A DNA stretch of 64,000 bases. It comes from Roseomonas sp. KE2513. GTDB lineage: Bacteria; Pseudomonadota; Alphaproteobacteria; Acetobacterales; Acetobacteraceae. The DNA lies in contig NZ_RCVR01000014.1 in assembly GCF_016107305.1 (NCBI RefSeq), positions 1 to 64,000 on the forward strand, written 5' to 3'. The position numbers and the translations under genes are program-made. Below, piece by piece: positions 15,584-23,987 of the stretch (within the stretch, counting starts at the first letter, position 1; every line of letters starts with the position of its first letter). Below the pieces are notes generated by a model. That model did not search any database. It saw only the letters and a program-made list of their open reading frames with translations, and was not told where the DNA came from.

Positions 15584-16912
15584 ATGCCGAGCGTTCATTT
15601 TGAAGTGGTTCCACACCCGAAAACCGGGCGTCGGACAGTGACCAAGGCCGAGTTGCAGGCCACCGCCGGCCTGAGCGGTATCCTGGAGGAGTTGGACCGC
15701 GGCCGGGTGCTGTCAGCCTTCAAGGCGGCCGTGCCCGCCATGGGCTTCCCGCGCTGGGTGCCCGGCACCGTGGACACCTTCTTCCGCTACAGCCGCAAGG
15801 CGGACTGGCAGGCCGGTTGGGCACGGGTGGTGTGGCCCTCCAACGAGGAGCTCTGCCGGCACCTCGACCTGTCCCTGAGCGGCCTTAAGAAGCGGATCCG
15901 CAAGCTGATCGACCTCGGGCTGATCCGGGCGATCGACCTCGGCACCGGCAAGCGCTGGGGCCGGCGCTGCCCGCGCACCCAGCAGATCCTGCAGGCTTGC
16001 GGCTTCGACCTGAGCCCGGTGGGCGAGCGCATGCCCGAGTTCCTGGCCGCCTCGGCCGAGTACGAGGCCCTCCTGCAAGAAGCCAAGGCCTTGCGCGCCC
16101 AGTGCAGCGCCTGGGCTCGGCGCGTGCTGTCCATGACCGACCACGGCATCGAGCACGGGCTGGAGGGGGGCGACTGGCTGGACTGGGCCGCCGAGGCGAA
16201 GGCCTTGGCGCAGCCGGCCAAGGGCGTCTCCGATCCTCTGCGCCTAGTGCCGATCGAGGCCCGTCTGAAGGCCCTGCACTACCGGGTGGCCGACGCTATC
16301 CAGGTCGCCGTCGAGCCTGTGGAATGCGTTGATAGGGAACCCCAGGGTCCCCACGAGGGCACCCCTACTACAACTACTACTGAGACCGTAATTGCTAAAG
16401 CAATTGCACAGGAAGGCTCACGCCCAGCTCAGGAAGGAGGTGGAGTGGGCGGTGAGGTCGGTACTCTGATCCAACCTGTCGTCGCAGCCACCAGTGCGGC
16501 GAAGGACGACCTGCTTCGCGGCTTCCCGATGAACCCTGAAGTGCTGCTGCACCTCGTCCCGGCCTACCGGGATTGGGTAAGTTCCTCGCGGCCGGACTGG
16601 TCGGACGTCGAGAGAGCCAGCCAGATGGTGCGCCAGCACCTGCAGATCTCCGCGCACACCTACGGGCAGGCCCGGCTGGTGCTGGGCGGTCGGGGAGCGG
16701 CGATCGTGGTGGGCACCATCGCGACCAAGCATGCGGCCAAGATGGTCCACAATCCGACCGGCTACCTCCGGAAGATGGTGGAGCAGCACCTCAAGGGCGA
16801 GTTGCGGCTCGACAAGACGCTGCATGGCCTCGCGGACATGGCCGGGCGGCCGGGCAAGGCGACTCGCTGTGGAGCGGTGCCGCAGGGGAGCTTCGGCCGG
16901 CTGCTGGGCTGA
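15584..16912 (+). CDS. repC: RepC-type plasmid replication initiator (442 aa)
   Basis: The protein has the RP-C layout: an N-terminal domain with VTKAELQATAGLSGILEEL, FPRWVPGTVDTFFRYSRKAD and the winged-helix NEELCRHLDLSLSGLKKRIRK, a linker of about 70 residues, and a C-terminal domain with MNPEVLLHLVPAYRDWV and IATKHAAKMVHNPTGYLRKMV. RepC initiates replication of alphaproteobacterial plasmids from an origin inside or near its own gene. No repA or repB precedes it, so this is not a canonical repABC operon; a ParA system lies 5.6 kb downstream. The longer frame from 15545 is discarded because ATG 15584 has GAGGAG at a good distance. Control by the antisense RNA at 15411-15480 is likely. Confidence 0.88.
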   Translation: MPSVHFEVVPHPKTGRRTVTKAELQATAGLSGILEELDRGRVLSAFKAAVPAMGFPRWVPGTVDTFFRYSRKADWQAGWARVVWPSNEELCRHLDLSLSGLKKRIRKLIDLGLIRAIDLGTGKRWGRRCPRTQQILQACGFDLSPVGERMPEFLAASAEYEALLQEAKALRAQCSAWARRVLSMTDHGIEHGLEGGDWLDWAAEAKALAQPAKGVSDPLRLVPIEARLKALHYRVADAIQVAVEPVECVDREPQGPHEGTPTTTTTETVIAKAIAQEGSRPAQEGGGVGGEVGTLIQPVVAATSAAKDDLLRGFPMNPEVLLHLVPAYRDWVSSSRPDWSDVERASQMVRQHLQISAHTYGQARLVLGGRGAAIVVGTIATKHAAKMVHNPTGYLRKMVEQHLKGELRLDKTLHGLADMAGRPGKATRCGAVPQGSFGRLLG

Positions 16913-17025
16913 TTTTCGTGCTGCCACGCAGGATTCATCCGGCCGCGCAAAGCCTTACGGCGCAGGCATTCCGCGAGTCATGGAGCCTGCTCTCGCGGCT
17001 TTGCCAGCACGCGACCTGGGAATCA

Positions 17026-17040
17026 GTTCTTGTTTTGTTC
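17026..17040 (+). promoter_or_regulatory. LexA (SOS) box upstream of the mutasome operon
   Basis: GTTC, seven bases TTGTTTT, GTTC matches the alphaproteobacterial LexA site GTTC-N7-GTTC exactly. It stands 25 bases before the ATG at 17066, in front of the small ORF-imuB-dnaE2 operon that is LexA-controlled elsewhere. Confidence 0.85.
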
Positions 17041-17065
17041 GCGATTCGCCCGATAGGGTGGCGGC

Positions 17066-17302
17066 ATGGCCGACCACTTTCCGAACGAATCCAACGAGAA
17101 CTCCCTGACCCCCGCTCGTCCGGAGGAGGTGGCCGAAGCGCTGTCCTACGCCCTGCGCTACGACGAGCGAGGACGGCCACGGCCGCATGGCGGAGAGATG
17201 GTCGCCGGGTTAGCGGCGCAGCACCTGACCCAGCATCTGGAGCGGGCCGGCTTCGTGCTGATGCGCAAACCTACGAGGGGGCGTCCCCACAGTGCGGGGT
17301 GA
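17066..17302 (+). CDS. Small protein leading the SOS mutasome operon (78 aa)
   Basis: The frame runs from ATG 17066 to TGA 17302, overlapping the GTG start of imuB by 11 bases. Motifs include ARPEEVAEALSYALRYDERG and AAQHLTQHLERAGFVLMRKP, reminiscent of small proteins common in alphaproteobacteria. No catalytic family is recognised. It occupies the place where ImuA normally stands, yet at 78 residues has no Walker A site and cannot be a complete RecA-like ImuA. The LexA box at 17026-17040 makes it the first damage-induced gene of the operon. Confidence 0.7.
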   Translation: MADHFPNESNENSLTPARPEEVAEALSYALRYDERGRPRPHGGEMVAGLAAQHLTQHLERAGFVLMRKPTRGRPHSAG

Positions 17303-18803
17303 CTCGGGCACTGCCCGCCGCTTCGTCGCCGTGCATCTGCCCTGGCTGGCGGTGGACGCACTTCGGCGCCGTGAGCCGAGCCTCGCGGGCCAGGCGATCG
17401 CGACGTGGCAGGCCGTGGGCAACCGGCGGACGCTGATCTGCGTCGACGCCCCGCACCTGCACGCCGGACAAGCCCTGGCCGATGCCCAAGCCATGCTGCC
17501 CGATCTTGTGTTGCGGCCCGCCGAGCCAGCAGGAGAGGCGGAGCTGCTGCAAAGGCTTGGGCACTGGGCGCTGCGCTTTACGCCGATCGTGGCATTGGAT
17601 GCCCCGGACGGGTTGATCCTCGACGTCACCGGCTGCACCGACCTGTTCGGCGGTGAGCTGTCGATACTGGCCGAGGTGGAGAGCTGCTTTCGCCGAGCTA
17701 GTTACCGAGCGCGAGTCGGGATGGCCGGCAATGCCGACGCCGCAGCCGCCCTGGTCCGAGCCGGGCACAACGGCGTCGTGGTGCCCGTCGGTGGTGATCT
17801 GGCGGCGATTGGTGCGCTGCCGGTCACGACGCTGCGGTTGCCGGGCGAGATCGCGAGCGGCCTTGCCCGGCTTGGCCTGCTGACTCTGGGCGATGTGCTG
17901 CGCCAGCCGCGAGCGCCGCTCACGCGCCGCTTCGGTCGGCCGCTGCTTGATGCGCTGGACTTCGCCTCGGGAGCGCGGGCGCGGCCGCTGACGCTGGTAC
18001 AGCCGCCCGTTGCCCTGCTGGCGATCCGCTCCTTTCTGGAGCCAATCGTCACCCGTCCAGCAATCGACCGTGCCGTAGATGCGCTGCTGGACGAGCTGTG
18101 TGCGGTGCTCGAGGAGGCCGGCCGCGGCGCACGCCGTCTTAGCCTGCTCGCTTTCCGCGTCGATAGCGACGTGCAGGAGGTGGCCATCGGCGTCGGTAGC
18201 CCTTCACGTGACGCCGCCCATCTGCGCCGGCTATTCGCCGAGCCGCTCGGCACCCTGGAACCCGACCTCGGCTTCGAGCGCATGATTCTGCGCGCCACTG
18301 AGACAAACGCTCTTGGAGCGCGGCAGCTGAGTGGCCTGGGCGGTGCTGGCCAAGCTGGAGAGCAAGAGCGGATGCTGTCCAAGCTGATCGACCGCCTAAG
18401 CCAGCACGCCGTACTGTGGCGGGCGGCACCAACTGGTAGTCACTGGCCCGAGGACAGCTTTGCTCCGGTTGATCCCTATGCCGTCCCCGAAATAACGGAC
18501 GGCTGGGAGGAACGGCGGCGCCCGGTGCGCCTGCTGCCGCAGCCCAAGGAGCTCGCCGTCGTGGCGGAGGTGCCGGACGGCCCCCCTGCGCGCTTACGCC
18601 TGGATGGGCAGGTCCACCGCGTCCGGCACGCCGCCGGGCCTGAGCGGCTGGAGCCGGAATGGTGGGGCGACAAGCACGACCGCCCGCGGCGCGATTACTT
18701 CCGGGTTGAGACCGAGGAGGGCAGCCGGCTGTGGGTGTGCCGGCTCGGCATCGACCGCCCTTCTGCCCCGGCCCGCTGGTTCCTCCACGGCGTGATGGCG
18801 TGA
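17292..18803 (+). CDS. imuB: ImuB-like Y-family polymerase paralogue (503 aa)
   Basis: The sequence follows Y-family polymerases: FVAVHLPWLAVDALRRREP at the N-terminus, LILDVTGCTDLFGGE, a helix-hairpin-helix-like GLARLGLLTLGDVLRQPRAPLTRR, the little-finger region, and a C-terminal domain ending DYFRVETEEGSRLWVCRLG. The catalytic acidic DxD of active polymerases is replaced (HLPWLAVD), as in ImuB, which acts as a beta-clamp adaptor for DnaE2 rather than as a polymerase. The start is GTG 17292, overlapping the 78-residue gene. dnaE2 starts seven bases after the stop. Induced through the LexA box at 17026. Confidence 0.88.
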   Translation: MRGDSGTARRFVAVHLPWLAVDALRRREPSLAGQAIATWQAVGNRRTLICVDAPHLHAGQALADAQAMLPDLVLRPAEPAGEAELLQRLGHWALRFTPIVALDAPDGLILDVTGCTDLFGGELSILAEVESCFRRASYRARVGMAGNADAAAALVRAGHNGVVVPVGGDLAAIGALPVTTLRLPGEIASGLARLGLLTLGDVLRQPRAPLTRRFGRPLLDALDFASGARARPLTLVQPPVALLAIRSFLEPIVTRPAIDRAVDALLDELCAVLEEAGRGARRLSLLAFRVDSDVQEVAIGVGSPSRDAAHLRRLFAEPLGTLEPDLGFERMILRATETNALGARQLSGLGGAGQAGEQERMLSKLIDRLSQHAVLWRAAPTGSHWPEDSFAPVDPYAVPEITDGWEERRRPVRLLPQPKELAVVAEVPDGPPARLRLDGQVHRVRHAAGPERLEPEWWGDKHDRPRRDYFRVETEEGSRLWVCRLGIDRPSAPARWFLHGVMA

Positions 18804-18809
18804 GGCAGC

Positions 18810-21800
18810 ATGGTTTCGGCCTACGCGGAACTCGGCTGCCGCTCTAACTTCACTCTGCTAGATGGTGCCTCGCATCCCGGCGAGCTGGTGGTCGCGGCGT
18901 CCGTACTCGGACACGCCGGGGTGGGCATCTGCGACACCAACAGCCTGGCCGGCGCCGTGCGCGGCCACGTCGCCGCCAGGGAGGCCGGCATCCCCTACGC
19001 CGTGGGCTGCCGCCTGCGGCTGGAGGACGGCGCCGAGTACCTGGTGTGGCCGACCGACCGGGCCTCATTCGGCCGCCTGACCCGGCTGCTGTCTCTCGGC
19101 CGCATGCGCTCACCCAAAGGCGAGTGCGCGCTCACCCGCGACGAAATGATCGGGCATGCCGAGGGCTGGTGCATGGCCGCTGTTTCCCCCGTCCGCCCGG
19201 ACGCCGCCTTCGCCGACCGCCTCCTGGCCGACGCCCCAGCCCTCCGGGATCGGCTGGCGCTGCCGCTGCTCTGCACGGCGACGATCCGCTTCGACGACAT
19301 CGACGAGGATCGGCTGGAGGCGCTGGCCGAGATGACTGCCTTTGCCCGGGTCGATCTCCTGGCCACCAACGACGTGCGCTACCATGTCGCTTCGCGCCGC
19401 CGCTTGGCCGACGTGCTGACGGCGATCCGTCTTGGCCGGCCGGTGGACCGGCTCGGGCCGCTGGCCGAGCCCAACGCCGAGCGGCACCTCAAAGACCCAG
19501 CCGAGATGGCCCGGCTGTTCCGTCGCGCCCCGGCCGCCCTGGGCAACACGCTGCGCGTGCTCGAGACCTGCCGGGGCTTCTCCCTGAACCAGCTGCGCCA
19601 CGAGTACCCCGACGAGATCATGGAGCCCGGCCGCACGCCGCAGCAGACGTTGGAGGGCCGCGTCGCCGAAGCCTGCGCCCGCCGCTTCCCGCGCGGTACT
19701 CCGCCGGACATCCAGGGCCGCATCGCGCACGAGCTGCAGCTGATCGAGCGGCTGGACTACGCGCCCTACTTTCTGACGGTGGATGAGGTGGTGCGCTTCG
19801 CCCGCGATCAGGACATCCTGTGCCAGGGGCGCGGCTCCGCCGCCAACTCCTCCGTCTGCTACGTGCTCGGCATCACCGCGGTAGACCCCTCCAAGCATGA
19901 CCTGCTGTTCGAGCGCTTCCTGTCGGTGGAGCGGGCCGAGCCGCCGGATATTGACGTCGACTTCGAGCATGAGCGCCGCGAGGAGGTGATCCAGTTCATC
20001 TATCGCCGCTACGGCCGCGATCGCGCGGCCATCGTCGGTACCGTGATCCGCTTTCGCGGCCGCTCGGCAGTGCGCGAGGTGGGCAAGGCGCTCGGACTGT
20101 CGGAGGACGTCACCGGGCGATTGGCCAAGGCCAGCTGGGGCCCGGGGCGGGACGATAGCTTGGCCGAGATCGCCGCGGCGGAAGGCCTCGACCTCTCCGA
20201 TCGCCGTCTCGGCCTTGCGCTGGAGCTGGCCGAGGAGATCCAGGACTTCCCTCGCCACCTCGCCACCCACGTCGGCGGCTTCGTCATGTCGCGCGGGCCG
20301 CTGATCGAGATGGCCGTGGTCGGTAACGCTGCCATGGACGGGCGCACGGTGCTGGAATGGGACAAGAACGACGTCGAGGCGCTCGGCCTGCTCAAGGTCG
20401 ACATCCTGGCGCTAGGGATGCTGAGCTGCCTGCGGCGCGGCTTCGATCTGCTGCGTCGGCACCGCATCGCCGACCTCGACCTCGCCGATGTGCCGCGCGA
20501 CTGCGACCAGACCTACGCCATGCTGCGCCGGGCCGACTCGCTGGGCGTGTTCCAGGTCGAGAGCCGGGCGCAGATGAACATGCTGCCGCGTTTGCGGCCA
20601 TCGAGGTTCTACGACCTGGTGGTGCAGGTGGCCCTTGTCAGGCCAGGTCCGATCCAGGGCGACATGGTCCACCCCTACCTACGCCGCCGCTGGGGCGACG
20701 AGGAACCGGTCTACCCCTCCCCTGCCCCGGAGCACGGCCCGAAGGACGAACTGAAACAGGTTCTCGGCCGCACTTTGGGCGTGCCGCTGTTCCAGGAGCA
20801 GGCGATGCGGGTGGCCATCGTCGCTGCCGGCTTTTCGCCCGGTGAGGCTGACCAGCTGCGCCGCGCTATGGCCACCTTCAAGTACACGCAGGGTGTGGCG
20901 GTGTACCGGGACAAGCTGGTCGGCGGCATGGTGCGCCGCGGCTATGACCCCGAGCTGGCCGAGCGCGTGTTCAAGCAGATCGAGGGCTTTGGCTCTTACG
21001 GCTTTCCCGAGAGCCACGCCGCCAGCTTCGCGCACCTGGCCTACGCCTCGGCCTGGGTGAAGTGCCACCACCCGGCAGTGTTCGCGGCCGCGCTACTGAA
21101 CAGCCAGCCGATGGGCTTCTACGCCCCGGCGCAGATCGTGCGCGATGCGCAGCAGCACCGGGTGGTGGTGCGACGGCTGGACATCAACGAGAGCCGCTGG
21201 GACTGTACCCTGGAGCCGGAGGCGGGCAGCGCCGAGGGCCTTGCCCTGCGGCTCGGGCTGCGCATGGCCGCTGGCCTTTCGGCCGAGGACGGCAGGCGGG
21301 TGGCCGAGGCCCGGCGGACGGGCAACGGTTCGCCCTACGCCTCGGTGGACGAGGTGGTCCGGCGGGCCGGGGTGGGACGCAAGGCGATCGAGGCGCTGGC
21401 CGAGGCGGACGGCTTTGCCGGCATGGGCCTCGATCGCCGGGCGGCGATGTGGGACGCCAAGGGGGTGGAGAACGACACCCCTCCCCTGCTCCGGCTGGCT
21501 GCACAGGCCGCGGCGGCGGGCGACCCTCCCCTCCTGCGGGAAGCCTCCCCTGCCCTGCCGGCTGAGGCGGACGGGCAGTCGGTGGTGCTGGACTACACCG
21601 CGACCGGGCTGACCCTACGCCAGCATCCGCTCGCCCTGCTGCGCCCACAGCTGCACGCGCTCGGCTGCCACGACACCCGCGACCTCGAGGGCATGCGCGC
21701 CGGGCAGCGGATCAAACTGGCGGGCATGGTGCTGATGCGGCAGCGACCCGGCACGGCCAAGGGGATCGTCTTTGTCACGGTCGAGGACGAGCACGGTACG

Positions 21801-22100
21801 GCCAACCTCGTCGTCTATACCGATGTCGGCATCCGTGACCGAGCCGCGCTGATCGGCGCCCGGCTGCTGGTGGTCGACGCCAGGGTGGAACGCGAGGCTG
21901 AGCGGGCCGAGGTGCCGATCACCCATCTGATCTGCCGCAAGCTTGAGGACCGCTCCGACCTTCTACAAGGACTGATGCAGGGATCTCGACATGAAGGATG
22001 GAGCGAGCGTGCCATCGGGCATGCTGATGAGGTAAGGCGCCCTGATCCAGGTTCGGCGGGACCTCAAAGGCTCATGCCGAGCAGCCGCGACTTCCGATAG
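18810..22100 (+). CDS. dnaE2: Error-prone DNA polymerase III alpha subunit DnaE2 (1096 aa)
   Basis: A C-family polymerase of DnaE2 length. An N-terminal PHP domain starts AELGCRSNFTLLDGASHP; the palm has GRGSAANSSVCYVLGIT and the catalytic acidic motif EPPDIDVDFEHERR; the fingers have FPESHAASFAHLAYASAW; a C-terminal OB fold ends the protein (LAGMVLMRQRPGTAKGIVF). DnaE2 copies damaged DNA with ImuB and the clamp during the SOS response and causes most induced mutation. It is the last gene of the operon starting at 17066. The 400-base gap that follows belongs to the par region. Carriage on a plasmid gives inducible mutagenesis to the host (inference). Confidence 0.93.
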   Translation: MVSAYAELGCRSNFTLLDGASHPGELVVAASVLGHAGVGICDTNSLAGAVRGHVAAREAGIPYAVGCRLRLEDGAEYLVWPTDRASFGRLTRLLSLGRMRSPKGECALTRDEMIGHAEGWCMAAVSPVRPDAAFADRLLADAPALRDRLALPLLCTATIRFDDIDEDRLEALAEMTAFARVDLLATNDVRYHVASRRRLADVLTAIRLGRPVDRLGPLAEPNAERHLKDPAEMARLFRRAPAALGNTLRVLETCRGFSLNQLRHEYPDEIMEPGRTPQQTLEGRVAEACARRFPRGTPPDIQGRIAHELQLIERLDYAPYFLTVDEVVRFARDQDILCQGRGSAANSSVCYVLGITAVDPSKHDLLFERFLSVERAEPPDIDVDFEHERREEVIQFIYRRYGRDRAAIVGTVIRFRGRSAVREVGKALGLSEDVTGRLAKASWGPGRDDSLAEIAAAEGLDLSDRRLGLALELAEEIQDFPRHLATHVGGFVMSRGPLIEMAVVGNAAMDGRTVLEWDKNDVEALGLLKVDILALGMLSCLRRGFDLLRRHRIADLDLADVPRDCDQTYAMLRRADSLGVFQVESRAQMNMLPRLRPSRFYDLVVQVALVRPGPIQGDMVHPYLRRRWGDEEPVYPSPAPEHGPKDELKQVLGRTLGVPLFQEQAMRVAIVAAGFSPGEADQLRRAMATFKYTQGVAVYRDKLVGGMVRRGYDPELAERVFKQIEGFGSYGFPESHAASFAHLAYASAWVKCHHPAVFAAALLNSQPMGFYAPAQIVRDAQQHRVVVRRLDINESRWDCTLEPEAGSAEGLALRLGLRMAAGLSAEDGRRVAEARRTGNGSPYASVDEVVRRAGVGRKAIEALAEADGFAGMGLDRRAAMWDAKGVENDTPPLLRLAAQAAAAGDPPLLREASPALPAEADGQSVVLDYTATGLTLRQHPLALLRPQLHALGCHDTRDLEGMRAGQRIKLAGMVLMRQRPGTAKGIVFVTVEDEHGTANLVVYTDVGIRDRAALIGARLLVVDARVEREAERAEVPITHLICRKLEDRSDLLQGLMQGSRHEGWSERAIGHADEVRRPDPGSAGPQRLMPSSRDFR

Positions 22101-22123
22101 ACGAACTCAGAGCGTCGGCCATT

Positions 22124-22507
22124 TCATGAAGTCATTAAAACATGAGGCCATGAGAAGTTGAAATCATGCCCCCACTGAACCGTGGTGAGATCCAGCTTGG
22201 TTTGTGACGCCGCTTAAGATGATCGCAGAGCTACATCATGAGGTCATGAGCTTGGGAGTGAGAAGGCTCGGTGATCTTCGCAAAAGCGTACCCCACGGCT
22301 TGGCTTGGAAGACTAGTCTGGAAGCAACACGCCGAAGCGAGCCCGGCCCACTGGAACGCATGATTCCATGACCTCATGAGTAAAGGAGATCATGTGCTAA
22401 CGCCTCGGCATGCCATGCAGATCAACCCCCAAAATCCATTGCCTCATCACCTCATGAGGTATAAGAATCATGAGATGTAGAGGTCAGAGGGACATGAGGT
22501 TATGAGG
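22124..22507. repeat. Centromere-like TCATGA repeats upstream of parA
   Basis: Degenerate copies of CATGAGGTCATGAG occur at 22124-22135, 22141-22154, 22236-22250, 22367-22380 (reverse sense), 22443-22459 and 22492-22507; the last runs into the parA start codon. Repeats directly upstream of a small parA are typical of type Ib partition loci, where the partner protein binds them as both centromere and operator. No gene fits in this gap. Confidence 0.75.
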
Positions 22508-23164
22508 GTAATCGCGGTGACCTCCGACAAAGGGGGCATGGGTAAATCGACGGCGGCTTTGAACCTTTCATGTGCGGCCGTAGAGGACGGATTTGAGGTG
22601 GCGGTCCTTGATCTCGACCCGCAGGCATCGGTTGGTCGCTGGGCGCGGTTGCGAAAGAAGCAGGGGCTATCACCGCGTCCTCTCGCCGAAACATGCGTTC
22701 CGATCGATGTCGAAGACCGCTTAAACGAGCTTGAGCAAGCTGGTGCGGACCTTGTGTTTCTCGACACCGCAGGGCGAGACAATAATGCTATTATGGCGGC
22801 CATCGCCTCAGCAGACCTAATCCTTATCCCTTGTCACCCGACTGACCTTGAACTCTCGACCCTCGGTCCGACGCTCAGCCGGCTCCGTGCCGACAACAAG
22901 CCTCACTACGTTCTGCTGATTGATTGGAACGCTGGTGCTACTCGCCGCCGCAGCGATGCGACCGCAGCCATCGACAGAGCTGGCGGGAAGGTGGTCCCCG
23001 TGCCGTACACCCACCGAGCAGACTACCGTCTCGCGCTTGAAAACGGTCAGGGAGTGACAGAGTTCGAACCAGGACAGAGTGCTGCCAAAGAGATCCGCAT
23101 CGTTTGGCAGTGGCTGAAGAAGGCGTTGGACATCAAGACGTCCAAAACTGGTAGGGCGGCATAG
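22502..23164 (+). CDS. parA: ParA-family partition ATPase (220 aa, type Ib-like)
   Basis: A deviant Walker A, SDKGGMGKSTAALNLS, stands at the N-terminus (about 9-17), with VLDLDPQASVGRW as motif A' and FLDTAGRDN as Walker B. At 220 residues and without an N-terminal helix-turn-helix it matches the short ParA/ParF class that uses a small ribbon-helix-helix partner. The ATG at 22502 lies within the last centromere-like repeat, suggesting repression by partner binding. The partner gene follows after three bases. It moves the plasmid by ATP-dependent patterning on the nucleoid. Confidence 0.9.
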   Translation: MRVIAVTSDKGGMGKSTAALNLSCAAVEDGFEVAVLDLDPQASVGRWARLRKKQGLSPRPLAETCVPIDVEDRLNELEQAGADLVFLDTAGRDNNAIMAAIASADLILIPCHPTDLELSTLGPTLSRLRADNKPHYVLLIDWNAGATRRRSDATAAIDRAGGKVVPVPYTHRADYRLALENGQGVTEFEPGQSAAKEIRIVWQWLKKALDIKTSKTGRAA

Positions 23165-23167
23165 CGA

Positions 23168-23545
23168 ATGGCTAGACGGGCAACACCCCTCGCAGACCTA
23201 GACATCGCGGCCGAAGGGTTGGCACAGCAGGACGGCTTAGCGGAACGCCTCGCGAGAAACCGTGGGCAACGTCCAGCCGCTACGCCCCCCACCAAAGAAG
23301 TAGGTGCTGGAAAAGTAGGAGGTGATGAGGCCACTCCGCCGCTCGCGGGCCGCCGTCGCCCTCCGGCACGCGAGCCTAATGACTGGCGACAAGGCAAGTC
23401 CATGGTCCAAGTCGCGTTGTCCGAGGATAGCCATGTAGAGCTGAGTATCATCGCCAAACGACGTCGAATGACGCTCAGTCAACTAGCCCGGGAAGCGCTT
23501 GATCTCTGGCTGGAGAACCATGGTCACTCGCTGCGCATCAAATGA
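23168..23545 (+). CDS. Ribbon-helix-helix partition partner (ParG/CopG-like, 125 aa)
   Basis: A disordered, basic N-terminal region (to about residue 78) precedes a C-terminal ribbon-helix-helix: MVQVALSEDSHVELSIIAKR followed by RMTLSQLAREALDLWLENHG. This architecture, mobile tail plus RHH, is that of ParG-type centromere-binding proteins. It follows parA after three bases. TCATGA-type repeats lie both upstream of parA and immediately after this gene, and further copies occur across the backbone; these are its probable binding sites (inference). Confidence 0.75.
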   Translation: MARRATPLADLDIAAEGLAQQDGLAERLARNRGQRPAATPPTKEVGAGKVGGDEATPPLAGRRRPPAREPNDWRQGKSMVQVALSEDSHVELSIIAKRRRMTLSQLAREALDLWLENHGHSLRIK

Positions 23546-23553
23546 CCTCCACG

Positions 23554-23595
23554 CCTCATGAGGCCATGATAAAATTATCTCATGACCTCATGAAG
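23554..23595. repeat. Centromere-like repeats downstream of the partition genes
   Basis: CCTCATGAGGCCATGAT (23554-23570) and TCATGACCTCATGAAG (23580-23595) repeat the motif found upstream of parA, so the par genes are bracketed by copies. Confidence 0.7.
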
Positions 23596-23879
23596 TTCCG
23601 TCGGCGCATTAGCTAGGTGGCAGTTATTGTTTGTGCGGCCCGTCAATGGCCGCCTACCCCGACTGCCTGTCGCATCAACCTGCCACAGCCTCAACACCGC
23701 CTCTGGGGGTCTACGGACGGGCGCAGCGAGCATGCCCGACCTACTCGAAATTAGAGGCGACATCTTTTTCCCGTTCGCGCCACTGCCCGCGAACCTGAGC
23801 CGGACGCGCTCAGGGAGCCAAGAGGCATGGGAAGCAGGAGGGGAGGGGGGAAGCCGCTACCGCTAGCGGCTGACGCGCG
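23596..23879. other. Intergenic stretch, no supported gene
   Basis: A 79-residue open frame (23627-23866) exists but has no recognisable family and no clear ribosome site. Nothing else was seen before the hairpin at 23880. Confidence 0.4.
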
Positions 23880-23934
23880 ACAAGGGTGCGTCGCTGCGCT
23901 CCCGGGCCGGGGCAGGCCCCGGCCGCGCCCTTGT
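23880..23934. repeat. Recurring GC-rich intergenic hairpin, copy 1
   Basis: ACAAGGG (23880-23886) pairs with CCCTTGT (23928-23934) around a GC-rich inner stem that includes the GTCGCTGCGCTCCCG block shared with the other copies. It precedes the DUF3991 gene. Confidence 0.65.
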
Positions 23935-23961
23935 CCCGCGCCCGCCTCGCGGTCGGCGGGT

Positions 23962-23982
23962 GGAATCCAGGAGAAGGATTCC
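23962..23982 (+). promoter_or_regulatory. Stem-loop with Shine-Dalgarno in its loop
   Basis: GGAATCC (23962-23968), loop AGGAGAA, GGATTCC (23976-23982): a perfect 7-base stem whose loop is the ribosome site of the gene starting at 23988. Confidence 0.65.
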
Positions 23983-23987
23983 GATGG

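Noticed and set aside
22124-22507. CRISPR array
   Set aside because: The repeats are short, degenerate and in both orientations with irregular spacing, next to parA; they fit a centromere, not CRISPR.
15584-23545. Canonical repABC operon
   Set aside because: No repA or repB precedes repC, and the ParA found 5.6 kb away is of the short type with an RHH partner.
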